A stretch of 64,000 bases of DNA from Larimichthys crocea (lineage: Eukaryota > Chordata > Actinopteri > Sciaenidae), in contig NC_040028.1 of the NCBI RefSeq assembly GCF_000972845.2, positions 14,072,871 through 14,136,870 on the forward strand. The letters run 5' to 3'. A program made the translations under genes and the position numbers. The notes under the pieces were generated by a model. It was not told the DNA's origin, made no database searches, and saw only the letters and a program-made list of their open reading frames with translations. The stretch's first letter is position 1, and each line of letters begins with the position of its first letter. Below, piece after piece: positions 11,993-44,947 of the stretch.

Positions 11993-13441
11993 CTTTATTG
12001 TTGCTCCTCGTCAGAAACTTGACATCAGCTGAGTACAGAGTGGGAACAGGGGTAATATGCTGAAATGGTACACATACTGTACATAAAAAAAAAACAATAA
12101 ATTACTTCAAAATAAAGAATTTAGTAGAAGTTATTATTTACCACTTCAATACTTAAAAATTATTTAGAACTACTGGACTTTGTTTGAACAAACAAATGGC
12201 TCATCACCCTTTCGATAGTTGCCTTTTGGTTTCATCCTCAGATGCATTGTCATACAGTACATTTTTAGAAACTACTATATTTTCTGGGGAAACAAGAATG
12301 TTTTGTAGTGCAGCAGAACAGAGCAAGAAAATTAAACTGTTGTGGTTTTGTCTCTTAACCTGGCTTCTGAATACACATCAACCGGAGCCGATTAATTGAC
12401 TACAGGTTCTGTAATGTTTTATTTTTCATCTGACAAAAGCACACGAGTTAACTTGTCTCCAGGGGGCTAAGCATCTGCTTGTCGGGTGCACACACTCAGC
12501 CCAAAAGTGCATTGTAGCTTGTCTCATTAAGATACTTGACTTGAATTGAGTCATTGCTGTATTAGTAATACATTTATGAAATGGTAATCAGCAGGTTCTG
12601 CTCTTTGTGTGGTCTCACTCATTGACTACTTTCTTAGGCACAGAAAAATGAACAAGGCACCTCTAACATTTTGAAGCATTAGCACTGTCAAGAGCAGCAA
12701 ATTATACACAGTAGCATCCAGGTCTCATTTTGTTTTCTGCACACTCAAGCAAAGGGTTCCCTTCTTATCAATGTAAAACAGGCCTTGAAACATAAATACA
12801 ATTCTTTCTCTTTTTAGACATTCATTATGTTATTAAGAAAATGTGCTTTTACCCATAAATTAACTAAACTTACATTCTGACAAAGACCTCAGGGAAACGT
12901 CACAAATGTGTGGGTTTGTGAGATGCAAGTCAAAGCAAATATTTGTTTTCACTGTGGCAACGAAACGGCAAAAGGAACGAAATAAAAAATACCTTCTCAT
13001 TTCAATAAATAATGAGAGCTTTGCTGAACACAAAGGTAATATGGTGTAAAACGAAAAAAAATGAGAAAAAGAAACAATAAATAAAACATTCAAAGCTACA
13101 TCTTAATCACCTTATGTCACCACCTGAGTACATCTTTAGGTTCCTGGGCTGTATCCTGATCCCGGTCTGTGCGCTGGGCGGTGGAATGTTGTTTAAGGTT
13201 AAAGGTCGGGGAACAGTGAGCAGGAAAAGTCGGTGCTAAGGAGGTGTAGGCAGGGCGGTGGGGGGAGCTTGGCCACGGAGGGGGAGGGGAAAGGTGAAAA
13301 AGGACTGAGGGAGGAGGTGGGGGAGTGAGTTTTTTAGGGAAGATGCTGGGAAAGATGTTGCAGGAAGTGATGGTGTGTTCCTCTGTCTGTCTGCCCTGAA
13401 CTGTCTCCCCTGTCTCACCTGCTTCAGGCATGAAGAGGGCA
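11993..13441 (-). other. stk39: Probable stk39 3' UTR
   Basis: Downstream of the stk39 stop, the minus strand shows no further exon. Canonical AATAAA signals occur on the minus strand at about 12418-12423 and at about 11993-11998. These would give 3' UTRs of roughly 1.0 and 1.45 kb. The choice between them, and whether both are used, cannot be decided from sequence. Confidence 0.4.
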
Positions 13442-32677
<19,236 letters not shown>

Positions 32678-32712
32678 GATGATGATGATGATGATTCTGC
32701 GCTAGTTAGCAG

Positions 32713-32713
<1 letters not shown>

Positions 32714-32750
<37 letters not shown>
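32714..32750. repeat. (TC)n/(GA)n microsatellite in stk39 5' UTR or promoter
   Basis: About 18 uninterrupted CT units lie 37 bases upstream of the stk39 start codon. They read as GA on the stk39 sense strand. A second short repeat, six ATC triplets, abuts the start codon itself. Transcription start sites are unknown, so the tract is either leader or proximal promoter. Confidence 0.9.
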
Positions 32751-32752
<2 letters not shown>

Positions 32753-33288
32753 ACAGAGAGACAGACACCGAGATAGAGGGGAGAGAGGGGAGGGAAGGAG
32801 GGAGGGAGACGAGTCAAATTTGACCTCACCTCCTCGGTACAAGTGTCAGCTGGCAGCTGGAGCGGAGCAGCTACCGCTCACTGCGAGCACAACCCGGAAA
32901 ATAACGGACCGCACACATGCGCGCGCATGTATACATACATATATATATATATACACACACACGCTCGCGCGCTAGTGACAGTTGGAGAACACGACTGTTG
33001 GACACACACGAGCGCGCGCGCGCACGGGAAGACGTTAATTAAAATCAAATTAATCTTCGTACAACACTATCAGGCGGTTTTTAGAGATTCATAACTTAAC
33101 TCGCTGATTATTTTTTGGTTCATTTATCACTTAAATGCTGTCTGAATGTTTTATATATTAAAAAAACGACGCTTTGTTTCATGTCACATGCCGACAGAAC
33201 TACAACTGACGTTGTCAAGGACGACCACAAGATGGCGGCAACGCCTCTCTGGTGTCGACTACTGAACCACAAAGACGTTATAATCGAC

Positions 33289-33540
33289 GATTAATCATGT
33301 ACAACAATTTACCGTTTTATCTATTAGTTACTCCTTATTTGATTTTTACTTGTTTTATTTGACTCTCAAAATGTCAAACAGCTTCTTAAATGTAAATATT
33401 TCCTGCTTCGCTTTGTTTTATATATATATATGACAGCATGTTGACTATTCTTGCTGGATATTGGTTGGTTGTCTTTTGGACTAATCGATTAATCTAGATA
33501 ATAATCGTAGGATTATTCATTATTTTGTCTCTACAACTCC
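33289..33540 (+). mobile_element. Degraded hAT-like MITE
   Basis: The stretch contains gactaatcgattaatc and ataatcgtaggattattc near its right end, and a gattaatc near its left. Between them lie tcaaacagcttcttaaatg and tgacagcatgttgac type blocks. This order matches, from memory, the common fish element whose ends carry 'gattaatcg' and a 'tgcagccct' terminus. The terminus here has decayed to gtctctacaac. No target duplication was recognised. Confidence 0.4.
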
Positions 33541-33544
33541 TCCC

Positions 33545-33880
33545 TCAAAATATCAAGTCCAGTACCTACTGAACAGGCTTGTGCAATCTTACACACATGC
33601 ATACTGCACTTAAACAATCAGTGTGTTCTCTGTACAGTCTCTCAAAGACTAAATTCTTTATAAGGTTTTAGATTTACACATTGCATAGTTCACTGTTACT
33701 TGTTTTTTATTTAACTGTTATTTATACATGTGTATATAGTGTTACAATAGGATATTGTATAGATGTAAGTTGTAAGATGTTAAAGTTTTGTTTTCTTGCT
33801 ATCACTTACGTTTGGGAGCTGCTGTAACAAAAACAATTTCCCTGCAGGAATTAATAAAGTATTTCTGATTCTGATTCAAA
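33545..33880 (+). mobile_element. LINE 3' tail with ttctga repeat
   Basis: The right end reads caatttccctgcaggaatt, then aataaagtatttctgattctgattc. A 3' end of this kind (aataaagtat followed by tandem ttctga or gattct units) is typical of 5'-truncated fish LINEs such as L2/Rex1-like elements. The upstream part is AT-rich UTR-like sequence with no open frame. Confidence 0.55.
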
Positions 33881-34039
33881 ATAATTATTCAGTGTCCTAT
33901 ATGGTAATATTTGGTTTACAGAATTCTTACATTTGTTAACTGACAGAAAGATAGTGTGTATTACTGTAATGTTAAATAATATAAAATATATTAAAACTAA
34001 ATAACATAATGATTATTTTGTATTATATTAGGCATACAG

Positions 34040-34327
34040 AGTATATACATTAAAGGCATTCCTTTGTTCATGTTTTGTACTGAGCAAATGAAATATATAT
34101 GATACTTACTCTTATTACCTGTCAAATACTTGCACATTTCTGCACAACAGCTCTTTTCATTTTAAAACAAATATTTATATTGTTTATATTTTTTAATACT
34201 TAGATTTTTTTATCTTCCTTATATTTTTACTAATGTTTGTTTTGCACCAATAACAGCAAGACCAATTACTTGTAATTGAAAACCTAAATCTAAATAATAT
34301 ATATAAATCCTATTCTGATTCTGATTA
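34040..34327 (+). mobile_element. Second LINE 3' tail
   Basis: The stretch includes tgcacatttctgcacaac, a 'tttgcaccaataacagcaag' block and a terminal attctgattctgatt repeat. It is similar in kind to the tail at 33545-33880 but not a copy of it. No coding part remains. Confidence 0.5.
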
Positions 34328-35273
34328 TACAGTATATGCACTGACTTTACGCAGAGCTAAAACTAATGTAATTAATTACAACAACCATGCCATAAATTCT
34401 CCCCTTATGTTGGCTGTGATATTCAGTTTTTAAAGATGTTTTGGATTTAACTTATCAAGCTTAAATTTATGATTTTGTAGTGCTTTATAATTGATATAAA
34501 TGGCTACAGTTCAAGATAACCACAGCCTACATATATATACTATATATTTTATAAGAGCCCAAAGCTATCTACCCAAATAAATAAAAGTAAACTTCACTTT
34601 TCTCAGAGTTACAGAATATAATAAAACTAGGTCACACCATTTATGACAAATGTTATTTACAAGGTCAGGTTTACATCTAGTGAGTATTACATCAAATCTG
34701 TCAATAGGTGGCGTAGTTTACCAAGGATGAAGCCCATTGCTGAAGCGTTGCCATATTAAATACGCTTAAATTTGACTGTTTTACTAAAAAAAATACTTAA
34801 CTATCGATCTGTCAACAATAACACATTAAAGGTGACACGTCACGTGGTGAGCAGGTTATTGTGTGATTATGGGAATATATAAGAACTTAAGATGTGTGAA
34901 ACAAAAGAAATAAACAAAAACGAATAAAGACTGTGCTGTAGTCCGTTTATAAAGAAACCGTCCCACACTGTTTGGTTGAGTGTTACTCTAAAGGTGCGAT
35001 ACAAGAAGTGGTTTACCTTGATTACGTGCCATAACGTACACACACACTGTATTGCATGACATTTCAACGCACCAATCACTTGCGGAGGAGCTGATTGAGT
35101 CTACTTCCCTACACAGGAATAGCTGAGGGGAAACGGACAGACGGCGATCTCGCACGGATATCTCATCATCACCCGAGTCTGCACGGCCAGATCGCGTTGC
35201 GAGAGACCTCCGAGATACAACGAGGCCATCGATTTGTGTCTTTCGACCCGGTCACAGTGTCTGCAGCAGGGAG

Positions 35274-38200
35274 ATGGCCGGTATTTTGGCGTGGTTTTGG
35301 AACGAGAGGTTCTGGCTTCCCCATAATGTAACCTGGGCTGACTTAAAAAACACAGATGAAGCAACGTTCCCGCAAGCCGAGGATCTCTATCTGGCGTGTC
35401 CTTTAGCATTCTGCATCTTTATGATACGGCTGGTTTTCGAAAGGTGGGTCTGGCTCTGAGCACATGCGATCATTCCTGGTGGTGGCTTGTGATAGGGTTT
35501 GTAATGTCGATGAAATGTTCCGGTGAATGATGCAGCGTGCAGAGGGGCTGTCCGTGTTCGTCAAGACTGTTACCTAAACAATGGCATCTTGTTTGGTTAG
35601 CCCACAAATCACCACGGTTGGTCATCCTTCTGTCTGCAGGCCTGCAGCAGTATGCTGTCTGCATTTGATGCATCTGTCAGGACACACACACACACACACA
35701 CACATTGTGCAGACAAGTTGCCATTCCTGCTTAAAATCCAGTTACTGTCCTCTCAGCTTAAAAAAAAAAAAAAGTATTTCATGCTGAAGACAGGCTCCTT
35801 TTACTAATTCTGGCTTTTTTTAACTCGACTGCTCCAGTTATAATATGTTGCATCATGTTATCTATTACTTATATTACAAAATCATCCATTTACAGCAATG
35901 CTCACAGGGATGCTTGTCTTGTACATGTGGGGTCAGGAGTATCTTTAGGTAATAGTGACTGAGTCATTTACCCTGCTAAACCCCTCACTTCTTTTCAGTA
36001 TTTCTCCCTAAAAAATGCAATATAATCATCTGAAACAGTTGTAATATTCACCCTGTAGGTGTTAAATCCAAGAGATAGTGCATATATTCTTTTGTATATT
36101 GTTTATTTACAGTAACTTTCAGCCTATCCCCACCCATCCACTGCTTGTGTTTTACAAAAAATTAGGACTGTGCGTGATTTGTATCATGGTTCGTAATGCC
36201 AAATGTAGCCTCACACTGCTGTGTCCACATGGAGATGTCAACCAATACTGAGCACAGATCATCTTGCAGGAGACCATTCTTTTGTCTTCTGGTGATTGAA
36301 TGGCTTGTGTCCCTTGAAATCCCTAAATATTAACAATTCCCCTCAAAGATACTGTCTAATGTAGTATCAAAGATACTGTCTCTGTATTAATTTAGATGTA
36401 TGGTATTTTAATTGCAGGTTCATCGCAAGACCATGCGCCATGGGGCTGAAGATCCAAGCCAACGGGCCCCAAAAAGCACAACCCAACGCGATCCTGGAAA
36501 AGGTTTTCACTGCTATAACCAAGGTAGGGATCGTGTCCTCTTTGCAATCTTTAATGTTTCATCTCACAAGTTAAATCTTACATATGGATTGTTTCTCTTG
36601 TCTTGCCAGCACCCAGATGAGAAGAGATTGGAGGGCCTGTCCAAGCAGCTCGACTGGGATGTGCGGACTATCCAGCGCTGGTTCAGACAACGCCGCAATC
36701 AGGAGAAGCCCAGTACCCTGGCCCGGTTCTGTGAAAGCATGTAAGGCACTTTGAAGCACCACAACATGCAGTATATTTAACATGCAGTACAATCCCAGAA
36801 CAGAACATAGACTTGAGGTAGGTGGGTAAGTAATCCATCACAGTGAACATTACTTCTGTTTTATCGCTGTCACGTGTATTGTCGCTTTATTGTGTGAAGA
36901 CTGATTTGAATAGGCCGCGCTGCATTACCGCTCATCAATAACACATCGGTGACAGCAGGGAAAGCAGGTACGATGTTCACTGTGATTGATAACTTCATCC
37001 AAAACAAGTTTAATGTTTCTCCAAGTTCATTTTCATAATGTATGGAAATGAAGGGAAAAGCACACATTCACAAGAACAACATGTTTTTCTAAAGCTCAAT
37101 GGTGGTAAGAGTGTAAAGGTCGCTTTTATGGCTATATAATATTTATTTTCATCAGTTTGATCATTCATTGGAACAATCTGCTGATTATTAACAGTCCAAA
37201 ACTCTTAATAATCCAATTTTTTTGCTTTCTGTCCATCATTTTAGCTCTATGTACCAACAGAAGCAGGAATGTCAGTATGGTCCTTTAAAAGCCATTATGC
37301 TTGTACTTCAGTAATGGTTAACTTTGCCTTTGCTTTAGCTTTATCTTATAGCACACAGCGTATAAAGATTGCAACATGAATGCTGGTGTTGTTGAAGGAT
37401 AATAGTCAAATGTGTCCCTGTGCGGACCAACAAACCCACTCAGGCTGCAAGGGAGAACTGGCTAATCTGCAGTAGAGCGTTTGCCATCAGGGAGATTGTA
37501 GTTACTTAGCAGTGTGATGTTAAAGGCCAACAAGCGAGTGTGGCTGTCAGAGCAGAGTCATGTCTGACACCAGCAGAGCCAATCTGGCAGTTTTGATACA
37601 CGGGGAGCCTCGCATCCTCTGATCTGCCCGAGGCTGCTGTTCAACTCAAGAGAACACTGCTGGCTGATGAGACCACCGGACTCCCTTTTTACACAACCTC
37701 CGAGAGGAATCTGAAAACCTGCTTTCTTTAAACACAAAAAATAGATTGGATTTGTGCTTCTCCTGGAATATATGTGTGAGCTTTCTGGACATGCTTAGCT
37801 GTCTAAGCAACAGCTGTATCAAAGCTGTTATCTGCATGCAGCATAACTGACTGCAGATGACATTGCAATAGTTTGGCCAGGTTGTCTGTTTTGGTTGCTT
37901 GCAGTGCAATTCTCCAAACGGGCCCTGGCTTCAGTTCCTTCCAGCAGTGATTGTGCTCTAATTAGGTCCTCATGCACAGCTGTTGCAGACTGATAGCGTT
38001 CTTCTAGTGTCTCTCGATCGTCAGGTTAGCTGATCTGTTGTCTCTTCTTTTCATTATGTAAACAGAGAGTACGTAGCAGACACATTTGGTCTGGAAATAA
38101 TGAAGACTCTGCATGGAGTTTGTTTACCAGCTGCTATTAGTGACTGTTCCAAGATGTACAGCAAAAAAAACCTTTCCAACAAGTTTGAGTATTGATTTTT

Positions 38201-41200
38201 TTTATATTCCTAAAACAGGTTTTTGGTGCTTGTAGTAAGACACAGTGAGAAACAAACAGAAAATCACTGGATACAAGTAGTAGTAGTATTTCACCACATG
38301 AGAAGAAGTTATTTGTGATAAGAAAAATGAATTTGATTTAAACTTCAATATAAATAAATGACAAATTAAGATTTTTTTTTTCACTGTAGTTACTTGAGAG
38401 CTCCCGTCTCAGCTCAAGCTTTGATGTCCTCAATAGCCTCTGCTGTCTGATCTCATCTTCCTCCATCCTTTCTCTTCCGTGCTTTCAGTGAGAACAAAGA
38501 AATTATCATAAGCAGAATAATTCGCAATTCACAGTCTTTTATAAATCTTGCCACAGAGTCTATATTTCTTTTAAAACTAAATATAGTTGCTGCTTTTATC
38601 TGTCATCTATCTTTGGCCTAAGTTAACATTTGATGTATGCTAAAATGTTTGTTTTTTTATATACATTCAAAATCATCCACTTACTTTTTCAGCATATGTA
38701 TTACAGCTATGAATGTTAGATCTAACACTTTCACTGTCTCCCTGAGAGTTAGATGAGAAGTTTGATGACCCCCCCCTTCATATATATAGTGTTGTCATCA
38801 CTTTGAAGTTGCCATGCCAACCAGCTGGAAGTCACTGCGCCCAGCCAATAGTTCAACACATAATCTCTCACAAGCACAACTTAATTTTCACACTTGGCTA
38901 GCTGTCTTCCCTGTTTCCAGTCCTTGTTAAAAGCTAGGCAAAGTAACCAGCCGCCAACAGTAGCTTCATATTTACCTTACAGATACTAGAGTGATCGATT
39001 TTTCTCTCAGAAAGTAAAAACAAATATGCCTCCTTCCTGAAATGTTCAGTTATACCTTTTGAACTTTTTTAGCTGCTTTTGAGGTGGATGGTCATTGTAA
39101 TTATGTCCCATCTAATGCCTTTTATGAAATGCATAAAAAAAAGTCTCTTAATTTGTCATTCCTTCTCTTTTCTTTCATCAGACAGAAACATGCAATTAAT
39201 AGCAGCTGAGATTACTAATATTCCCATTATTGCTCTCCCTGTAAACCATTTTTATACCTTTCAATCAATACAACTGCTCAGAAGCAGCTAAGTAGACAAC
39301 TTCTAAGCATATTTGTGCTCAGCAGATGTTTATAAGACAGCTGTGAGATGATCTATTTACATGTGCATTTTAGAGGGGACTGCCAAATTAGATGCAGTTT
39401 TCGAACATCACATTAAAATAAACAGCTTTTTTTTTTTCCTTTCTTTTTTCAATTCGGGCAATTTGAAAATCATGCATAGTAAATAAATCAAATTTAGCAA
39501 ATACACAAAGGTGAAAGGAACAGCTATAACTACCTGAAGAGTAACAGAGGCGTAACTGTAAATGTAACCGCAGAGAGGAAAGTTATAAAGACTTTTGCAC
39601 AAGTGATCAAAGCTGGACCGTCCTTAGTAATTGTTATTGAACCGTCCAAATGCAAAGCGTTCCAGCCGGCTGGTGTTCAAACTACCGACCTGGAGAAGTG
39701 ACAAAGTGGAATTAAATGAGCCAACATGAGCTGCTTTTTTTTATTATTTTACTCCAAAAATAGGTGCTACACTCAATAAATAAAGTAAGCCTCATTATGG
39801 AGGTTTTGATAAAAATCAAAGTTTCCCACCTACATTTATTTTTCCTCCCTCAGGCTATGCTTTGGCTAAACAGGTACATTTGATTTAATAGTAATCAGTG
39901 GATCTGTCCCAGTTTAAAAACACAGTCTCATCGGATATCATGAATAATTTATTACTCTAATCACACTGTTATAAAAGGATGGTGGATCTCTATGTAACAT
40001 AACACATCATATAAGCCTACTTTTATTGTGTTGTATAAACCACAGGTTCATCCTAACACACAAATTTAATTCTGTTTATCAGTAATTAATTGTAGAGTGT
40101 AATTGGCTAACTGCTGCAACATCATGTGCAGCTAATAAACTGCGGCTCGAGAATAATTACATGCACAGCATTTTAGTTCTTTCAACACTGTGGCTGAAAA
40201 AATATAATAAACTATTCACAGGAAGCAGTTGTGAGTCATTGTGACTGTACATATATAGCAGCAATTCAACAGCACTTGAAAAAGACTCTAGCAGGCTTGA
40301 TGAACCAGTTGCCATGCAACAGTCTTTACTGTGTGCCAGGTAAACTTGTCCTATTAACTTGTCTTGTTAATTGATCAAGCATAAAAATCAGTCAATGACG
40401 GCTTCCACAAGCCATGTGTTAACCTGCTAATAATCTCTCCGATATTAATTCAGGCGTCACAGATGAATATCTCAAACAAACATTCACATAAAAGGACAAG
40501 CTCTGTTGCATGTGCCTGAACTGAGAAGCGGATTTACCCTGCTCTCTTTCTGAGTGTTGATGTCATGTTGTGTTTAGAGGCTACGGCTGTCAAAATGTGT
40601 TTGATTTGTGGTCAGCTGGAACAACCGCTCGGCACAACCCTTTTAAAGTATGCAAATCTCGTCTCAAATGACAGGCCGTATAGCTCCTGTCACAGTCATG
40701 GGAGTCATCCGTGGATGTTTTCTTCCATATCACAGAAGCTTTCTTTTGTTGCTTTTCTGTATGGTTTACTTTGTGAAGTTTGGGCACTGAATCTTAAAGT
40801 ACAGACTCCACTGTGGAAAAAAACATTCAATATAATTGGTTGTAAATTTGTGAAATGCTGTGACAACTCAGTAACGCACAGCAAGTGGTCTCTCTTTAAA
40901 GCCCTGAAGATAAACTTACTTTTGTTGCCTGCAGAGACCCTGATGCAACTTCCAGAGTTGTGTAAAAACAGGGCTTACTAGGTGGCCAGTCCTAAATCCT
41001 TTCTCACAGTTGCTGGCTGTTATGTATGAAGTGGGTGTGCAGTATGTGCACATCTCCCAGTTCACCAAGGCTTTGATTGCTGTGGTGTCAGCTGAAGAAG
41101 TTTCTGCTCTTTCTGCATGCTCAAACCTCATGATCACTTTCGTAACATTGTGTAGCTGTAGTTACGGTGAAGTACGTGCGGGGTTATGTAAAGCACCGAG

Positions 41201-44200
41201 CAAAATGGGCTGGGGCTGGACAGTGTGAGTGTCTTTTCTTTGTCCCTGAAACTCACCAATGTCAAGTCCGTGATGTCCCATTTTCAGTGACTCACAGACT
41301 GCAGATATGGGGAAGTAAGACGACCTCACACCACTACTTTAGATTTCTGATTACGTGCATGACAGCCACAAATCACAGGGACAAAACTACATAGATAGTA
41401 GTATACAGGACAAGTTGTATTAATTACAAATGTCCTGGTAATGTTTATATTTTGTGGATGTATCTAAACTGTATGACCTCAGAATGTGGTTGCAGCTGCA
41501 TTATTCTCTGAAAATTGGTTTTAGCAGATTAAAACACTTTTCTTCACTCTGTAATTTACTAATCCTTAACCTTCAACTAAAATTATAGTGTAGATTTGAG
41601 AAAATACAGACACAGTGCATAGCTAAAGGTTACTGTGCTCCACACTTAACCCGTGGCCTACTAAAAAACCACTGTGGTTACGCCCAGAGTCTTCAAGGCC
41701 ATACCAGAAAAAAAAAGTTAAGATTGCAAAAGGTAGTGATTGTTGCCTAAACAAGTCAAATGTTGAGGATTGAATCATTTTGTGCTTCATATTCATAATA
41801 TATTTGTTTTTTTTTAATGTGTTACAGGTGGAGATTTACATTCTATCTATACATATTTACCTATGGAGTGCGTTTCCTTAAAAAGGTAAGCGTTGCTGGT
41901 TATAAAGTTTGTATGAGTCACTGTGGTTTGATTCTCTGCATGGCTCGCATAGAAATCTTGTGGTTACCTAATAGGTTGGTGCCTAGTCATGAGACTGGCA
42001 AGTGAAATGGATGTTCTGGTGTAAAGGACTCACTTTATTAAGGACATTTGTAATAAAGCCTAGTACAAAAAGTGTTTGTTAATAATAGATCTTACTGGGA
42101 TTGTTCAAGGAAAGGTGGAGCAGCTGACAAATAAATAACACTCCCAATATTAAATAATGCCCTCCTTTAAATATGCAGTCCCTTTCACAAACTATGTGGT
42201 GCTGAGTGATGATTTGTCTTGTCTTTTGGTGAACTGCTTGTGTTCATCGAGGACGTGTCGGTTCAGTGCGTCCTTAAAATCCCTGTCTGCTTACAGAGTG
42301 ATCCTTTCATGTAGGCAGCTTTTTTCTTAAATCACAGCTCTTTGTATTAACTGAATAAAGTGGTTCTCCCAATACTGATGCAACATTACTGTGACTGCTG
42401 CTTCAGAGAGACTTAAATATGTGTTAACAGTAATGTATCGCTTCATAGCTTTTTATTAATAATACGATTGACCCTTGAAATAAGTTTTAAATTACTTACT
42501 TACTGAGGAGTGACAAGCATCAATGAGCCTCACTTGTGTCGTTTTGTAGCAAACCTCTGTGAAAACACTCCGCTACAAGTAAAAGTACTGCTTTTAAAAC
42601 CTTACTGCAGTAAAAGTATGATCAGCAAAATGGACTTGGAGGAAAAGTAGGCACTTTCATTATGTAGAAAAATGGTCACTGTCAGTGTTTTACCATTATA
42701 TATGATATTGTTAGATTAATATTAACAGTGCATTAATGTAATGTGCTAATTTTAACTACTGTATACACTGTTGGGTAATTTAATCTACAGCAATGCATCA
42801 TATTTCTATAAGATCATCATATGTAGAGTATTTGCCTCTGAGATGTAATGGAGTAAGAAGTATTAAGGACAATCTGTACTTGGATTAAAGTACTACATTT
42901 CACCACTACTGATGAATGTGGCTGGGATAGAGTAATATATTTCATACATACCGTATAATCATGAAAATACATGAAAGTATGTAATCAACAGAGCAATAGC
43001 TGAGATAGCCGAGTAGGAAAAAAAAGACACGAGTTGCATGACAAAGCACTTTATGAAAATAGTTCATTCCTTGGCAATCCTCGCTGCAGGCTGGAGTCTC
43101 TGTGGGATTTATTAATAGAGCAGGTCTGGAGAGGAGCGCAGGAGGCGAAAACTCAGTGATGGGTCACTGTTTGCATGTAACACATTCTTATGTTTCACAT
43201 TCATGTTACCATTTCTATTTTCGCTCCGATGTCATTATGTCATTACTTGGTTGTCAAAGCACGCACTGCAACAAAATCATTATTAAAAAAAAAAGCATTT
43301 TATAAACCACCTCATTGATGTTTCATCAAAGGACCGTGTTTCTAAAAAAGTTGGCACGCTGTGTGAAATGTAAATAGAAATTAATTGTATGCTGTGTAAA
43401 ACATTGAAACCTCATATTTAATATTTGGAAATAGCACAAGGACAACTTATCAAATGTTGAAACTGAGACATTTTATTGTTTTTGGAACTGATATGCGATA
43501 TTTTGAATTTGATGCCACCATAAAAAAAAAAAAGTTGGAAAAGTGGCAACAAAAGACATGAAAAATTGTGAAATGCTAAAAGAAAACTGCTGATCTAACA
43601 TGTCACAGTTAATTAGGTTAACTGGCATGTATACATATATTGTTCGGTTGATGATATTCAACATATAAGACTTTCTCAGGGATAGAGACAAAGGCTGTTT
43701 TCATCTTCCCGGCATGCAGTTTTCACAGTAAATTGTATTAGAGTGCTCTCTCAACCTCAGTCACAGTCTCATGATATTGATTGATGATATAGCTGAAGAT
43801 ATAATCTAGTTTTATTTGTTCCATATATTGATTTCTAAGTTACTCTTTTCATTTTCTGCAGACTCCGTGGCTTTGGAACACTAAAGAGTGTTGGTACAAC
43901 TACCCATACCAGGTAAAGGTTTTTTTTTTTTTAATGCAGCATTTCACAGATCTTCAGTAATCGTAATATGACAAGATGACTTGCATTACTCAAATATTTA
44001 TTTTATTCTTGTTGCTTTTTGTGTTTATGCAGCCACTGACTGTGGACATCCATTATTACTATATACTGGAGCTGTCTTTCTACCTGTCCTTACTCTTTTC
44101 CCAATTCACAGACATCAGGAGGAAGGTAAGAACGACTGCAAAGTCACACCAAGACATATATCACGCATCTCCAATAATATGGACCATTGAATGGCCAACA

Positions 44201-44914
44201 AAAAAAAAGACTTTTAATCACGTTTTTTTGTTAAAACCAGAAACTCCTGCTCAGCTTATGCCGTTGCTAGTTGTGCTGTCACAGAAAAAAAAAAATCTGA
44301 TTGTCTTTGTCTGACTGTCCATCTCTTTTCTTACTGTCACCACGACTCTATAATTTTCAGTCTATTTGCTCGTGAGCGTTTGCTTTCTGCCTCAGTGTAT
44401 TCTCGCTGATGTGTGAAATAACAAAACACTGGGAGAGTTAAAAAAAAGGATTAACACTTTTTTTTCGAACATTCAGAAATTGGATTCCCTGTCAACCTTA
44501 ACAAAAAAACGCTTCTCAAGCTCTCCCCCACTGTATGTGTTTGAATAATATGCTCAGACAATTATTCTGCTTTTTCTAATCTGTTTTAATAATGGCGATG
44601 TACAATACTTCATGTAATGATGTAAAGACGTATCTCAAATTAAGCCTGTTATTTATGTAAATAATTAAATCGGAATGTATCCTGGTAGGAATGGCAATAG
44701 GCTAATAGTTGTATGACTCATTCATACCTAATGTATCAAGCAGGTAATTGTAACATCTACTTCCACCAAGCTGCTGCAGGTGTCATTAACTTTACATTCA
44801 TAACTACAAGATATCAGTTTACACTGTATACATTATGCACATTGTACTATAAATAAAGCCTAAAAAGGTCCAACTCAGTCAGTGTTTGTAACGGCCAACT
44901 TCAACCCACTTTCA

Positions 44915-44947
<33 letters not shown>

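Larger units (their letters stand above)
32678..35273. other. Divergent stk39/cers6 intergenic region
   Basis: The two genes are transcribed away from each other across about 2.6 kb. The stk39 end carries the GA microsatellite and CG-rich patches (32850-33030), including a short alternating cg tract near 33012-33021. The cers6 end (about 35080-35273) is GC-richer than its surroundings and is the likely promoter and leader. Between them lie a degraded hAT-like MITE and two LINE-like 3' tails. No coding exon was supported. Confidence 0.55.

Noticed and set aside
35095..35331. A 78-codon frame over the cers6 start
   Set aside because: It overlaps the cers6 leader and first exon in another frame. 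The MAGILAWFW start at 35274 is clearly the real one.
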